From positions 3,060,175 to 3,124,174 of the forward strand of contig NC_092031.1 in NCBI RefSeq assembly GCF_042242105.1: DNA of 64,000 bases, written 5' to 3'. Each line of letters begins with the position of its first letter. The stretch's first letter is position 1. Source of the stretch: Pempheris klunzingeri. Taxonomy: Eukaryota > Chordata > Actinopteri > Acropomatiformes > Pempheridae. The notes under the pieces were generated by a model. It was given only the letters and a program-made list of their open reading frames with translations, had not been told where the DNA came from and searched no databases. Positions 36,401 to 51,400 of the stretch are shown here, piece after piece. Position numbers and translations under genes: made by a program.

Positions 36401-39400
36401 TTCCTGCAGAGCAATTTTACATTTGAATCTAGATGATTCATATTCAGTTTCTATACTTCTGCTCAAAGATCACTGACTGTCAGCGGTTTAGAGATCAATA
36501 AAAAGAAGCCTGTCAGAGTAACCTTGACATACTGTGGTGATCATTTTCTCTCTAACTACCGTAATTTACTTCTAATATCTGTTTCCAGGGCACGACCGGA
36601 GCTCCAAAGGGCGCCACCTTGTCTCATCACAACATCGTCAACAATTCCTTCTTTATTGGCAAAAGGATGGGATACTCCTGGAGGGTGAGCCTGAGCCGAC
36701 ACCTTAGAACCTCCTCTGACCAGTCAGCGTCTTTTAACCAAAACTAACACTGAGTTTATATGAAAACGAGTACCGAGTGTGTATCAAAGCCTGATATACC
36801 TCCTTCCTCTGAGCCACAGAGCTCCATTGTTGTCCAAAAACTATTTAAAAAAACACATCAAGAGCCTCACTGACACAAACACTGTAGTTTATTCCACACA
36901 CACCAGCCTGCTGCCCCAAATACCCACTGGAGCACAAATGTGTATCAATCAGCCACTGAAATAGACTAATGATTAGTGGACTAAGATTTATACCTTCAGT
37001 AGGAAGCAGTGGAGCTGAGAGCCTCAGACAGACTAGAGAAGTCGAAGTATTCTTCAGGTCTCTGCTATGCCTAACCATAAACTGACCATAACCTGACCTA
37101 AATCTAACCATAACCTAAACTAACCACTTTACCAGACATTTCCTTCTGTTTTTTTTGTTTTAGTCTTTGTTTATTACCACCTTTGGTCTCCTGCTGTGTG
37201 TAATTGCAGGCTGGAGACGTCTGAACCTGTTGAACAGTGATGGTGACGATCAGACACACGTAGATTTATTGGTGTCGTATCGTACGTAACTTTAGTGGAT
37301 CAATAGATATTATCAAAACAAGGCCTCACTTTTCTCTGCAGGTTAGTTTTTATTCTATGATAAAGGCCAAAATGTGGCCTGAACAGACTACATGAGGCGA
37401 GAGAGAGGAGTCAGGCAGGATCAGTCCAGCGTTTTTTGAGATTAGCTGCAGACACACACACACACACACAAATGCATGAATAACTTTCTTCTACCCAAAA
37501 CTTGGTTTATGTTTTAACAGGAAAGAGACGAACTCAAACTGTTGCCACAGAGCTGGAAGCTCACTGCCGTCTGAAATAGGAAACGTATGAACTTTTGGCC
37601 GTGGACTGAATCTACACAGCTTTCATGACACAACTGATTCCCCAAACCTTTTTATCTCCTGATTTCATCCCGCAGCCAAACACTCGTATCTGCCTGCCGG
37701 TGCCTCTGTACCACTGCTTCGGCTCTGTGGGCGGTGGGATGTGTATGGCGGCACATGGCGTCTCCCTGGTCTTTCCCTCCGCTGGGTACAACGGGAAAGC
37801 CAACATCGCAGCTATAGAGAGTGAAAGGTAACGCCACAATGGACAAATATGATCTGAAAATGAGACCTTCTGAAACCTGTGCAAGGCAGCTCCTAATGGC
37901 TTTAATACCCTGTGACAAAGGATTAAATGTGCTTACAATATAATCCCCATTAATTCAGGGGCTGCATTGTACCTTGGCGCTCTGTGATACGAAGGTAATA
38001 AAGAGGTTACTGTGTGATTAAAGCTTATTTCAAATTGAAAAGACAAATCTGAAGGAGTTGAGTGGTAAGCTGCTGTTGGCTGCAGGGAGTTTGAAGCAGC
38101 AGTGCAGACCTGTTTTCACACGGCTCACATTTCTTTAGGCTTACATGTTGGAATAGTTGGACCTCAGAGTGCAAACATACAGTGCACATAAAAAAAGAAA
38201 AAAAAGATGCATCAGGACATGTGATGAGAGCAAATGTGCTTCAGCATGTTTGCGTAGTCGGAGTCAAAGGTTCAGACATGATGTGCGGCTCAGTGAGACG
38301 CCTGGTGAGCATTAGTGACGGCTCCCAGGATCAGATGGACACTTCCTGAGTGGGATCAGATATCACATGTTGTCTTGTTGCTCAGGGACAAAGAGAATAG
38401 ACTCATTATGAAGGAGAACAGCTTTTAGCCTTTTATGTCTTTCCAAACATTGTGAATGTTTTAAAGTCATGTTGGCCTTTTAGGATTACAGCGTAGGGAT
38501 CTACAGCCTTCAGCCTGAGAAGTTGAGCTATTTTTCAGACTGGAAAGAAGAAAAACTCACTGCACTTTGTCTGTTTCTTTCTTGTCTTGTATCTTTAAAG
38601 AGTTTTTGTCCTCACAGTCTGAGCCAGAACTTAAATACACCAGACTTTACAGTTTTATTCCTGTCTATGTTCTGAAAGTTTGTTCACATATCAAATCATT
38701 CATAGCCTGATTTATTTAACGTTTGCCAACTTTTCCCTCCCAGGTGCACCGTCATCTACGGCACCCCCACCATGTACGTTGATATGATCAACCAGCCGGA
38801 CTTGGATAAACACGACTTGTCATCAATTGAGTTGGGTGAGATAAAGATTTAGCTTTTTAGACAGGCGCAACATTATCTGTCGTCTGTTTAATGATTGATT
38901 GCTTCCTTTTTTCCTGCTGATATTTAGTTATATTGTCTGAGAACGTTTCCATAATGGATCCTGTAGTAGTGCTGATTTCACAGGATACATGTTCTTCCTT
39001 GTGTTCGTCCTGTAGGCATCATGGCCGGTTCTCCTTGTCCTCCGGAAATCGTGAAGAAGGTCACTTCAGTAATGGGCATCAAGGGAATAACAGTGAGTGG
39101 CTTTTACAAATATAACTAATGTTTTACTGTTTTTAAACATTTATTCTAGAGGGTTAGGGTTAGGGTCATTCCCAGAGAGCAGATTTTATTTGGGTTGCCA
39201 AACACTGTTCCAGAATTCCTTTTAAAGTCTTTTATTTAAAATAAATGTCTGCACTCTTGCGCCAAATGAGGGAGCTAAATATTTCTACTAACTTTCCGTT
39301 ACGCTTAACGGTTTCTGCAGCCGTCGTTCTGCAGATAAGCTCCTGTTCACTGTCTCATATCAAGTATGTAGAATGTGCATCTTGTTCCTGATGAGGGGAA

Positions 39401-42400
39401 AACCAGCGCTGTTAACTGATGCACTTATTTAGTCTGACATATAAATGTGCATTTTCTTTCCTTTTGAGAGGAAATAACAACAATGAGATCCTGTGAAATC
39501 TGACTAAATTCATTTATTTGGTCTCATTTATAAATGATGTGTTTATTAGCTTGTGTGTAAAACAAAGCTGTGATTAATCAAACTTATATCTCTTAGAGAT
39601 GGCTGGTTTACCTGCTCAAGATTATTATTATTATTATTGGTATTACTATGGCAGAAAGAAATGTCTTCATTCATGCACAAATTGGCTCCTTAAAAACTTT
39701 GAAAGAGTTTCTGATCTAGATTATATAAGAATGAAATCTGTCTCACCAAATAAATGTGACTGTGATGCAGTTCAGCTTTGACACAGTGGGGGGAGACAAA
39801 TCCTCAGAAAAACATCCATTAGATTCAAAAAGAGTGAATTTACAATAAAGCTTTGTTACACAGACAGATAGACAAACAGTCGGTTTCATGTTGTGAAAGG
39901 TTTATTGGATGTGAGCACTTGTTAGCACTTCCAAAAGTCCAGGAAATGTAAAGATACTGGATAGACATAAGACATGCATAAAGTCAACCCTCACCGTTGG
40001 TTCACTTTTTCCTCTCAGTTTGTAAGCGAAGTGTTAAGTAAACGTTAAGTACGATACAAATAATTTGCACTTAAAGTAAAGACACAATGACCTTCTGTAA
40101 CATCTTCTCAGACTCTTTCTTGAGCTCTCATTGTGTCCGTTCATAGCAACAATGAACTAAGTCCAGTTTTACAGGTCTGTGGGATCTTAAATTTCCTTCA
40201 TACAGAGAAGATCAATACAGCTTGGCTACACATATTCAGCTCAGCCACATCCTCAGAGTCTCACTGTGTTCTAAACGTCTGTGGTCGCTTTAACTGTCCT
40301 GCGTGTCGTCCCAGTCAGTGAGGGAGTAAAACTGGCATCACAACGTAGAAATCTAAGAGGATGATCTTGTTGTTTTTTTTCCCCAAACGTAAAGAAGCAT
40401 CATCTATTTTAGACGTTTTGTTCCCAGAATCTTAAAGCTGAACTAATCAGTATTTATTTCTATCAATAACAGATCAATGATGGGATGTGAAAGGCTTCAT
40501 TTGTAGCGACAAACGTATAAAGAATCATCAGTCGACTCTGCAGCTCTGTTGAGCCTGTTTTCTTTTTTTCCCAGCTTGTTTTGCTTTTCCTGCCTGAAGC
40601 TTTACTGTTTTGGTTCACTGTCAACGCTCTCATTAGACTTGTTTCCAGCTGCTGCCGGCACAGAGCGGAGCATTTAGCCGCTAAAGAGCCTGATGTTTGT
40701 AGTCGGTGGAAACTAAAAACAGAGCTGAAAAGAGAGCGAATATTGGACTCATATTCACCAGGCGGACACAAACACGGCTCTGAGTGAACGCTGATGTTGC
40801 TAAATCGGCAGCTGTGGCCCCCAAAAATAATGCATCTTCAAAAGAATATCGTTTGACAGTTTGGGAAATACACTTACTCGCTTCTTATCACATCCGTTTT
40901 CTCTAGGTTATAATTAACAAACAAGATCTTGTTAATTAGTGAGCAGCTATCAGAGTGGCATCAAGCTTTGTTTCCCAAAATGTCAAACATCGTCTTTGAG
41001 CTCATCTGGTTTGACTTGACATTATTTTCATGCTAATCCAGACACTGAAACACCATCTCTGACTGTTTATCCTGTTTTCTGAGGCGCTGACACGCCGGGA
41101 AAAGACAACACGTCTGTCCTTTATGCTTTTTGTAGCTCTCATTTACTGGAATGCATCCTTTGCTTTGGTGGTTACCTGACGGCTGTACATTTCCACGTCA
41201 TACTTAAGTCTTCTTCTTTGATATAAATTCTTCATGTGTTTTGGGTGTGAGGGAGACAGACAGAGAGCATGTATACGTATGGCTGTTCTTGTCTGCGGTT
41301 ACACTACTGACAACATTTGGCAGATGAATAGATGGACAGTCTTGAAGTAGAATGAGATAGCATTGCTTTAGTTGCATGTGTAGCCGGTCACCTGGACAGG
41401 CTCCTCCTCAGCTCCTCCTGTGGAAAAGACACAAAATCAGCAGCCAAATCAAACAATCTGCCCTCAAACCAGAGACCCCATGACCTGGACTCGGTGTACT
41501 GGACCCCAGGGCCAACATGGAAAAGTTCAGACAGGGACAGAGGGGAGGACGGAGAGTTCTGCGGTCAGGAAGAGAGGAGTGAAAAACAAAATCATGCAAA
41601 GCCAACTCTGGGCCACTCCAAAACACCCTTAAACCTCATGTGGTAACGTCTTAATCCAGAGTTCCAGCTGAAAACCGTCACACCAGACCGTCACAGGAGG
41701 GGTTTGATTTAGGACTTAAATAGAGGCCGTAGTGAGAAACAAAGCTGCACCTCAGCTATTTGCAAAGGTAGTGATCAGTGAGGGCGTCATTTGAAAACGT
41801 TGAAATTTAAGGGCGAGGACTCAATTAACTTTTATATAAAGGCCAAGTGTTACTTATTCAGGTGGTCGTCAACAGTAAAACTTTAAAAACAGCAGGTAAA
41901 AAGTGCTTTTGCTCAAATATCACAGATTTAATAGATTCAGATTCGGCACCATTTTAGAGGTTTTGAAGATTTCTGTCTTTGGCAACGACACAGATTGGAT
42001 ATAAAGACGGCCGAAGGGTCTCTGCTTCCTCCTTCTGTACAAAGATGAAGCCAAAATATCGAGTGTGGCCATCTTGTGCTGGCAACGTCATTTGGAGCCA
42101 GAATCTGTCCAGTTCCAGGAGCCACGTCTACTGCACAGACTCACCCCAGTCAGGGCTTAGAGCTGGCTGTCAACAGCATCAAATTACTTAATTTAAACTA
42201 AACTCATCAGAAAAATATGTACTTTGATTGAATTTTTTTTTAGTTTGGAGAGGGGTGGGGTTATGAGCTATAGCCACCAGGGGCCAATCCAGAGCTGTCA
42301 TGTCCTCAATGATGTTTACAACAATTTAAGGAGTTCAGCAACTTTGGAAATGTGCCTTTTTGCAGTGAGTTAGATGACTGATGCTAAATATGAAGCTGCA

Positions 42401-45400
42401 GCCCGCTTAGCTTTAGGAAATAGGAAAAGGATCTGATTCAGGATTCGTCTGTGGCAGATACCTGTTCTGCTGCATGTTCAGTGACATGTGCCCTTTTTTG
42501 GCTCTCCTCGGCTTCACTCTGCAGCCACTGAAGGCGGTGCTGTCTCTGACCTGCTTGCCTTTCTGCTGAGGTGGAGAAGCACAAACTGCGTCTGGACGAT
42601 TGCGGCTAGAGTCCATCCACCTGCGGGTGCAAACCAAAAGATGGAGAGGAGTTTGTGCGGGCCGTTTGGTGTCAGACAACAAAGTAGACAAGCTGATGTT
42701 ATGTCTCAGCAAAACAGGGACCCACAGCGCTGCTACAGGTCAAAAACAGAGCAGGGTACATTTAATTTAGCCTCATTATACTTTGTATTTAGCCAACATG
42801 TCAGCACAGTGCCTAGGTGAATGTCTTACCTGCGCAGTGGAGCCAGCTGGCATGTGCAGCCCCAGGGGTTGTTGGAGAGGGTGAAGTTGGTGATGGTGCC
42901 AAACTCGAGGCTTTTGGGAAGGAACCGTAGCTTGTTGTTGTCCAGGTGCAGCGACTTCACGGCTGTCACGCCGGTAAACGCACCATCAGAGAACTAGAAA
43001 AAGGCAGAACGTACATGTTGGTGTTTAGTATTTTTGGTGAATAGCTGCATTCACCATTGACCTGTCAACAATTCTCAATGTGTTGCATCCTCAATTTTCT
43101 TTAATTGTGGCTTCTTTTTCATCAGTTTATACAAAGTCTGATAATAGTTTGTGCTCTGGAGGGATATTTTATATCTTTCTGTATATATAAGAATCAGAAA
43201 TGTGCCCAGATGCTGTCTAAATACTGGGTTTTATATCCCGACTATGTTCTGACACCTCTACTAATCTCACACCGCGATGGCATCAGGAGTAATTTGGGGG
43301 AGTAATTCTCCACACGCTGCACACAGTGATTAAGACGTCACACCCGTGTGGGCATGCTGAGCCACCACCAACATCCATCCCTGTGCCTGTCAGGGGGCCG
43401 ACAGATGCGGAGTGAGGGAATCTCACCAGTGTTCCTCTGGCATGAAAGCCTCCTCTCATCCTTCCTTCTGCACCAGCACTTCTGTCAACACTGACAGTCG
43501 CTGCCCTCCTTTTTTCGTCTCTACTTCATGTGCATCTGCGAGGGTGCTAAAAGCTTCAGAGAGGTGCTAGATGAACCCGTCTACGCCGTGTCAAGTTGTG
43601 TGTCACCCGGGTGGAAGAGGAGGGTGGATGGGAGAGGAGCAGGACTTTGAAGGGTTGTTTCATGCCAGTCTGGAGGAGATGAGGCTGTTTGGAAATTTCC
43701 ACTGTAGAGCGACAAGTAGCCGAGTATTTTGAAGCAATGGAAGATGAATGACTTCCAGCATGGCCGAGGTGTTTTCGCTCTCTCTGTCGTCTCCCTCTTT
43801 GGGCCGCTCCTCTGCCAGGAAGGCTCGCAAAGGGCCCAATTGTCCATTCAACCGGGGCGATGGCAAGCTAAAAATACTCCTCTTCATGCACTGTGGAACA
43901 CCCTGCCTCTATTTACCTGTCTCCTAACCCCTCCTGACCTGTTTACAAGACCTTCCCAGTGAAAGTAGAAAACACACCTAGCTGAAAATAACACTTGTGT
44001 AATAATTAGACTCGGACATGCTTGGCCAAAGTCCAGCAAACAAAAACACTCTAAAAATACCTGCGTTTGGCTGGAAAACGGTTCAATCTCGCTGGCCGTC
44101 TCCTGCTGTTTCCACCTGGCTCTCACTCAGTCCCAGCGTGAGAAGGTTGTTATTTTACAGTTTTCCCCTCTGGGATGCCTTCATACTGTGGCACAGGTTC
44201 TCTCAAATATTGGATTAACCTCAAGTATGAAGCAAATGTGCACTCAGGAATGTCTGAGAAGTGGTGTGGTGTAGCATAGAGGCTATACTGTATAGATTCA
44301 TACTGAATGGATGTCTGATATCTGAACATCATCATCCTCAAAGTGCCACTGATGAAGATTAACATCCACGAGGTGAAGATGAAGCAGCCAGGCTTTAGTA
44401 TTCATGTTTAAGGACTCATGTAAAGTGGAGCCTGGATATCTAGTAAGGCTTCGGCTTCAGTGTCATAATAATAATATCATTATTAACACTAGCATTTTAT
44501 AGACAAAAGAAATACTAAGGTTAAAGTGATAAATGTTTCCTGGAGCTCAACATGACGTCCTCGCATGTCTTGTTTTATTTAATCCAAAAGTTGTTAAGAT
44601 TAAATTAAGACTCAATTTACAGTCACATAAAACAGAGAGAAGCTGAAAATCCTCTCATTTGAGAAGCTGAAACCAGCAAATTCTGTTTGAACAGTAAATC
44701 AAAACACACAAATACAAATACAACCAAAACTATCTTCATGACAATATACTAAATATATATTTAAAGTTATTTGACTCCCGACAAGGACCCTGCACATGTA
44801 AATATGCAGATGAAATACAGTGGAGACGGGTTTGCCAGACCAAAACAAATATTAAGACGGACACAGTACAGCATAGAGGCCTTTTCATGAGATAAACTCA
44901 GCATTCTGGCTTTGACTAAACAAAAGTTACCGACTGCTGAAGATTGAAATCACTGCAATTAAGTCTTTTGGCAGGTTTCTTCTGAAATCTGAATGTGAAA
45001 ACAGTTTTTTTTTTTTTTGCAATGGTTCGCTCCCTGTTATGTCCCTTTTCTTTCTATCTGAATGCAGCTGAATACATTTTAGAATACGCTGACATGTGAC
45101 GATCTATCTTACCTTGCAGGTAAACTAATAGATCCTTTAAACTTTTAGCCAAAAACAGATTTTCTTGGCCGCTGCACCTTTTCAGTGCTTTGAATGTCTC
45201 CATGTGAGGCATCAGATGGTAAAATCATACTAACTGTCACATAAATATGCAGTAAGACTATGGACTGACCTTCTCCAGACCCATGTTGTCCAGGTATAGT
45301 TTCTCCATGTAGCGGCCAAAGCTCTGGAAGGCGATGTCTGGGATGGTCCTCATGGGGTTCTTCCCCAGCGTGAGCTCCTCCACCACTCGCAGTTTGCTCA

Positions 45401-48400
45401 TTGCCGCGCTGGGATAGGTGGACATCTTGTTCCTGTCCAGGTGAAGAATAGCGAGGTTCTCCACGTCGTCCAGAGAGCCCGGATGCAGGGTCGTCAGCTC
45501 GTTCCCGCTCATGTGCAGCCAGCGCAAGTCTTTGGCACCTGCAAAGGTCCCCGGCCGGAGCTCCCGGAGCTTGTTGTCATTGAGCTGCAGAATGAAGAGG
45601 TTGATCATGGGGGAGAAGATGCCCTTGGACAGTTCGCTGATCTGGTTCCCATCTAGGTAGAGGTAGGTGAGCTCGGTCAGGTCCTCGAAGGCGCTGGGCT
45701 TGATGCTGCTGATCTCGTTGTTGGACAGGTAGAGGTAGATTAGCTTCTTGAGCCCCTTGAAGGCGTGGGATCCGATCTCTCGCAGCTGGCAGTGCTGCAT
45801 GTGCAGAGAGATGAGTCCTTTGCTTTCGCTGAAGGCCCCCGTGGGGATGATGCCCAGGTTGTTCCTCTGCAGGTTCACCAAACGGGTGACCTCCGACACC
45901 CGAGGGATCTTCTTCAGCCCCACGCTGTCGCAGATGACGTGCTGGAGGTCGCCGTGGCAGTGGCACAGGCTGGGGCACTGGCTCGGGGCTCCCTGTACGG
46001 CGGGGCCCAGGACCAGGAGGCAGGTCCCCAGCAACAGCCAGCTCACACAACGCATGCTGACAAGCTCGTCAGTGTGCGTTCGCCCGCTGGCTCGAGGGAT
46101 CTCCAGTCGTTTTAGCAGAACAAGAACGAGCGGAAGAATCCCGTGAACGGCCTCAGAGAGAAGCAGAGAAGAAGAAAAGGGGAAAAAGGCCGAAGTGAAG
46201 TGTGTTTGTGTGTTGAGAGAGAAACAGACGGAGAGGGTAGGGGAGTGAAAAGGTGAGTGACTGAGCAAAGGTGGGCAGTGCAGAGAGACATTCACTTTGA
46301 GCAGAGGATGGCCAGTCAGCAGAGCACACAGCACTATTTATAACATTAACGTGAGGGGGGAAAAAAACCAGGAGGGATGGAGTGAGAGGTTTGCAGGAGG
46401 AAGTCAAGTGTCGGTGAGAACTTAACCCTAAATGAGCAGGAAGACGACACGTGACCACTCAAGACTCTTTGCCACTGGCTGCACTTTTGGAATTTGAGGA
46501 CTAATAATCTCACGCTCAGCTTGCTGCTGGACAAACACGTCCAGGTAAATCATACGAATAAAAAGCCGAGTGCAGCTCCCAGGTGGATGTTTAACAACGT
46601 GGCGTGAAGTCAGGTTCGATCCGTGCACGCTCCCAGACGCCCCTATTGTTTTTCAGTCTGCGGTGGCAGGAAAAGGAGCCACTCCTGTGCAGCTGTTTTA
46701 TAACCTATAATAGTCTCCAGATGGCTGGCAAGAAGCGAGATGCTGTTTTAAGTCATAACGACTGCAAAGGAGACTTCCATCATCTCAGGAATGAGGAGTT
46801 TTAAATAGCACTTTACATTCTTGTTTGCATTCTTTCTTTTGAAATGGAGTGCTGTATTATGTAATGGTGATTTCCAGTCAAAGCTGCGGTGTGAAGGGGA
46901 TTTTGGCGCAAGAGCATCTTTAAGTTATTTTTCAGAGTCTGTCACTGGGGGGGGGGGTGTGTGAGGACAAAGCTTTGTTCATCACACCTGCTTTCAGTCA
47001 CTAAGGGGAGGGTCTGGAAAAGTGCAGCCGGACTTTGTTGACTGGCTCAGGTCAGAGGACGGTTTGGCTTCAGGTGGCTGCGTTTATAAGATGGATGGAC
47101 CCACCCAGGATCCATGGAATCTAGAGTTTACTTAACAAATCTAACATTTTATTGGGAATATCGTCTCCTCCCTGATTTTCTAGCTAAAGTTCTCACTGTG
47201 TCCTCCTCCGAAACGCTCCGCACGTCCTCTTTGTGCAGCCCAACGTTACAGTATTCTTTTTTTCATATTTCTATCATTTAGTTATGACCTTGAATGTCAC
47301 CTGAATGTAAAATCCTCAGAATAACTGCAGCCATCAGTTAAACATAAAGGAGAAATCACTTTGTTTCACTTGGATGAGTCCTACAGTGAATATACTTGGT
47401 TTAGAGCTGAAATGATAGTTTTGAGTTATTTTTTGAAGAAATGGGACCAAATATTTGCAGCTTTTCTTCTATTTTATATCACTGTAAATGTTTGGATTGC
47501 AAGACGTCACTGTGTCTTGAGTAGCTGTAATGAGTAGCTATGTTTTTTTTTTTTTATTAACTATTGCAGTATTTTGTACTGGAACAACTTACTTATATTG
47601 TCAGAGGAAGAGGAGGGGATTTTGAGAGAATATGGTCACCTTTAACTGAGCTTCTCAGATGTTTCAAGGCCAATTAATTTTGACAGTGGTGCTGAATTGC
47701 TGTGTGTTTATATTTATTTATTTTATTTTTTCATTCTTTCAGTCTTTTATTTATTTGGGGGGACTATGTTGCTCTTTGTTTGTTTTATGTTGAGTATATT
47801 GTTAATTATTTCACAATATAAAGCCCAATAAAGATATTGTTTAAAAAAAAACTATTGCAGTATTGATAATTAGTGATCATTAACTCTAGGAGGAAACCAC
47901 ATTCATTTTGTCAGCTCATTGGCTGCACTGTGTATTGTACTGAGCACTCCCAGGTTCACCTGAGTCCAGATCTCCCCGGACAACAAAGAGAGAGAAACAC
48001 CCTAAAGATACTTTCAGTGCTGACTCTCTTCTTCTTTGGCTCTCATGTCGTACTTAAGAGCCACTCTCGTACGGTGGGCAAAGCCAGGACAAGAAAAATA
48101 AAACAAAATGATGAAAACTCAGAAACCTCACTGAGCTGTGAACTGTGCATATGCATGTATGCTTTAACTCCCTGTGTCTGTAAATGTCCTACATGCCTCT
48201 CTCTGCTCATAACTCTGTCTCCATGTGACTGACAGATCGGATACGGCACCACGGAGAACAGCCCGGTGACGTTCTGCGCCTCCCCGTTGGACAACCTGGA
48301 GAGGAAGACTGAGACCGTCGGCTACGTCATGGACCACTTAGAGGTACTTCAAACATGCAGCACATACAGTACCAAATCCTGTAACATCACCATGATTACT

Positions 48401-51400
48401 ATCTGATGAAGTAAGAATATTTGGCAAAACCTTAAGTATTTAGTAAATTCAGGGTAAAAAACAAACACGTACTGGGTGCTTATAAGTATTTTTATAAAGA
48501 CAGAATAGAGAAAAAGGGTCAGCAATGTTGATTTTGCATTTAAATTAGTTATGATGTTTATTTTGGTAGTTGCAGTGTTTTGTACAGTATTTAATCAGCA
48601 TTCTGTATTTACATGATAATTAACAATGTAATTTCCAGGCTGTAATCTTAAGTGTTTTCGGGTATTTCTCCAAAATCTTAGCTCAACTACATTTGATTGG
48701 AATGAAACAATAACCCAGTATAATAAAATAAAGTAAGGGATAAAGTACAAGATGGTCATTATTGCAAAATGAATCCCGACAGGGTGAAGCAGGACCTCCG
48801 TGTGAAGTGGAGGAGTCTTGAACAACATTTTGAATGCAGAACTTTAACTTTTACATGAAGGATAACTCCAGTATTTTAAAACCTGAAACCACCAGATTCC
48901 ATTGGCGAAAACTGTAATTTTACACGGGAGCTGCCGGTCCACAGCTGTCTAGATCGGTTAGTTTGTTTGTGTTATTGTGTGACTTTGGTGTTCAAATAGG
49001 TTCGCTCAGATCCAACACAATGTTTGTATAACTCACAATAACAGAGAAATGAACCGATCATGGCAGCAGTCGACCAGCAAGTCCTGTTGTTCTGTGAGGT
49101 AAAATTACTGTTTTTGTAAATGGAGTCTGGTGGCTTTGAAGAGAGTGATATAACGGCTGTTTCAGGTTAAACAAAAAGGATCATCCAGGTCTGTCTCTGT
49201 ATGGATCCTTTCCATAATGCTGTCAGACACTTAGAATAACAAACTGAGCCTGTTGCAAAAACAAGCACTTTTAGTGGACCTACTTTGGTCTGGCACAATT
49301 GCCCCAAAGGATTACATTACAGCCATTGTAGCTTGTTTGCTCTTCTGAGGCGATATACTGGACCATTTCCAAAAGTTTGGTACTTACCAGTCAATTCAAA
49401 TCCAAAATAAGTAAAAACAGGGCCCATGTTTAAAAATACTGGAGTTATCCATTAAGTAAAAGTTCTGAATACTTCACTGTTTATAACTTTATGTGCTAAA
49501 AGAAAAGATTATTCTGCTCCACAGGCTAAAATAGTGAACCCGACAACAGGAGAGTTGATGCCTCTGGGCATGAAGGGGGAGATCATGATCAGAGGCTACT
49601 GTGTGATGTTGGAGTACTGGAGGAATGAGGAGAAAACAAACGAGTGCATCACTAAAGACAGATGGTACAGAACAGGGTGAGCAGAAGATGAATCATCAAC
49701 TCTAAACGCTGGTGTTGTTGTTCAGCCCAGTCGCTGACATTTAAGCCTTTTCCTGCAGAGACATCGGCAAAATGGACGCGTACAGCTACTGCCAGATCGA
49801 GGGCAGGATCAAAGACATGATCATCAGAGGAGGAGAGAACATTTACCCGGCTGAGATTGAACAGTTCCTGCACACACACCCCAAAGTCATGGAGGCACAG
49901 GTGAGCTGACGGAACAGCAGGAGCTGAGAAAACAGGTCTGACTGGAGGAAAGGAGTTAGTCAATACCATCAATACTCATCACTTAGCTTTCCAATGAAAA
50001 AGTAAATACAGATGTGGGAAATTTAATTTTTCATTGTTACCAAAAGTATTTAGAAAAATAAGTTGTTTTTTTTAAATCAAGTTTGAATCAAATTAAAATT
50101 TTCTATTTGTTAAAAATCAAATGATTTAAGGGGAATTTTGTGCCTTTTATCAGATAACGATATTGACAGGAAGTGAGGTGAAGCCAGTATTGGCTTTTTA
50201 AAATGAAAAACTAGTAATATTAATTATATTAATGTGTCTAATGTGTCGTTGAATAGTTTTGATACTTTAAAATCTGAAAGTTGTCACATTTATTTTTACT
50301 TGTGTAACACAGTGTGTGTGTGACATTGAAAACTGCAAAGAATCCAGATATCATTTTTAAAATATTTTTTTATTTTGGTGAAGTACAGATGCATTAAACA
50401 GTGAACACTTAGACATTTCTTATACAAACATGCTGCTGAACATCCAGCTTTTCTTCCTCAGCTCACAACATGAGCGCAGTCGTCTTCTCAGAAATGTAGT
50501 TTTAGCTGTGAAATCTTTAATTTGTTTGTCCAGACTGCTGACAGACTGAAGTCCCCCCCCACCCCACTAAAAACAAGATGTTTTTCCTCTTCTGTCTTTA
50601 CTCGAGGGTTCCCACCATCAAGAAAAATCTGGAAAAGTCCCTGAATTAGTCAAACGTAATACATTAATCCTCCTGCTCTAATGTGCTGACTCAGTAAATC
50701 ACTGTCTAATCGATACAAACACTATTTTAAACAGCAGTTCATTACCTTCATGCTGACTCGTCGATATTAAAACTGTAATTAAAAAATTATACTAATGACT
50801 TTTCCAAAAGCGTCCATGTGATGTTAAACAGCGGCTCCTAATCAATACCAGAAGTTATCAGTACCCTTGACAAATTGGACACGACTCCACTTTAAAGAGC
50901 TGTGTCCTATTTGTCCAGCATGAGGATCATTTCCGGTTTGATTCAGCAGCTCCGCCTCACATCACATGGACAAATGTGTGAACTCTGTTTTAACAACTAG
51001 TTCTGAGTCACCTGCTGTCCAGTTTGTCATTTTAATATTTACTTTTGTAGTTGTTTATGGTCACAAATGAGAGAATCGACTGTTCAGTTGAAGTAAAAGA
51101 CATCTGACGTCTGAATGTTAATAGATTAGCTCAAAGATTTTTCCAGGAGCAAGAAGGAGACGTAACTTTTCACAAGTAAAACACAGATAGTTATTGACGC
51201 AGAATGTTGTGATGGTGTCTGCAGAGGATCTTTACACTGATGCTTGTGGTTGTCAGGTGGTCGGCGTGGAGGACGAACGTATGGGCGAGGAGGTCTGCGC
51301 CTGCATTAAGCTGGTGGACGGAGAGGACTGCGCTCCAGAGGAAATCAAAGCTTACTGCAAAGGACAGGTGAGGCTACCTCTACCTGTCCCTCCACCTTTT

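Noticed and set aside
46056..46334. N-terminal extension of chad from an upstream in-frame Met
   Set aside because: The signal peptide starts at the ATG at 46055, and upstream codons are low-complexity and directly follow a TATA box.
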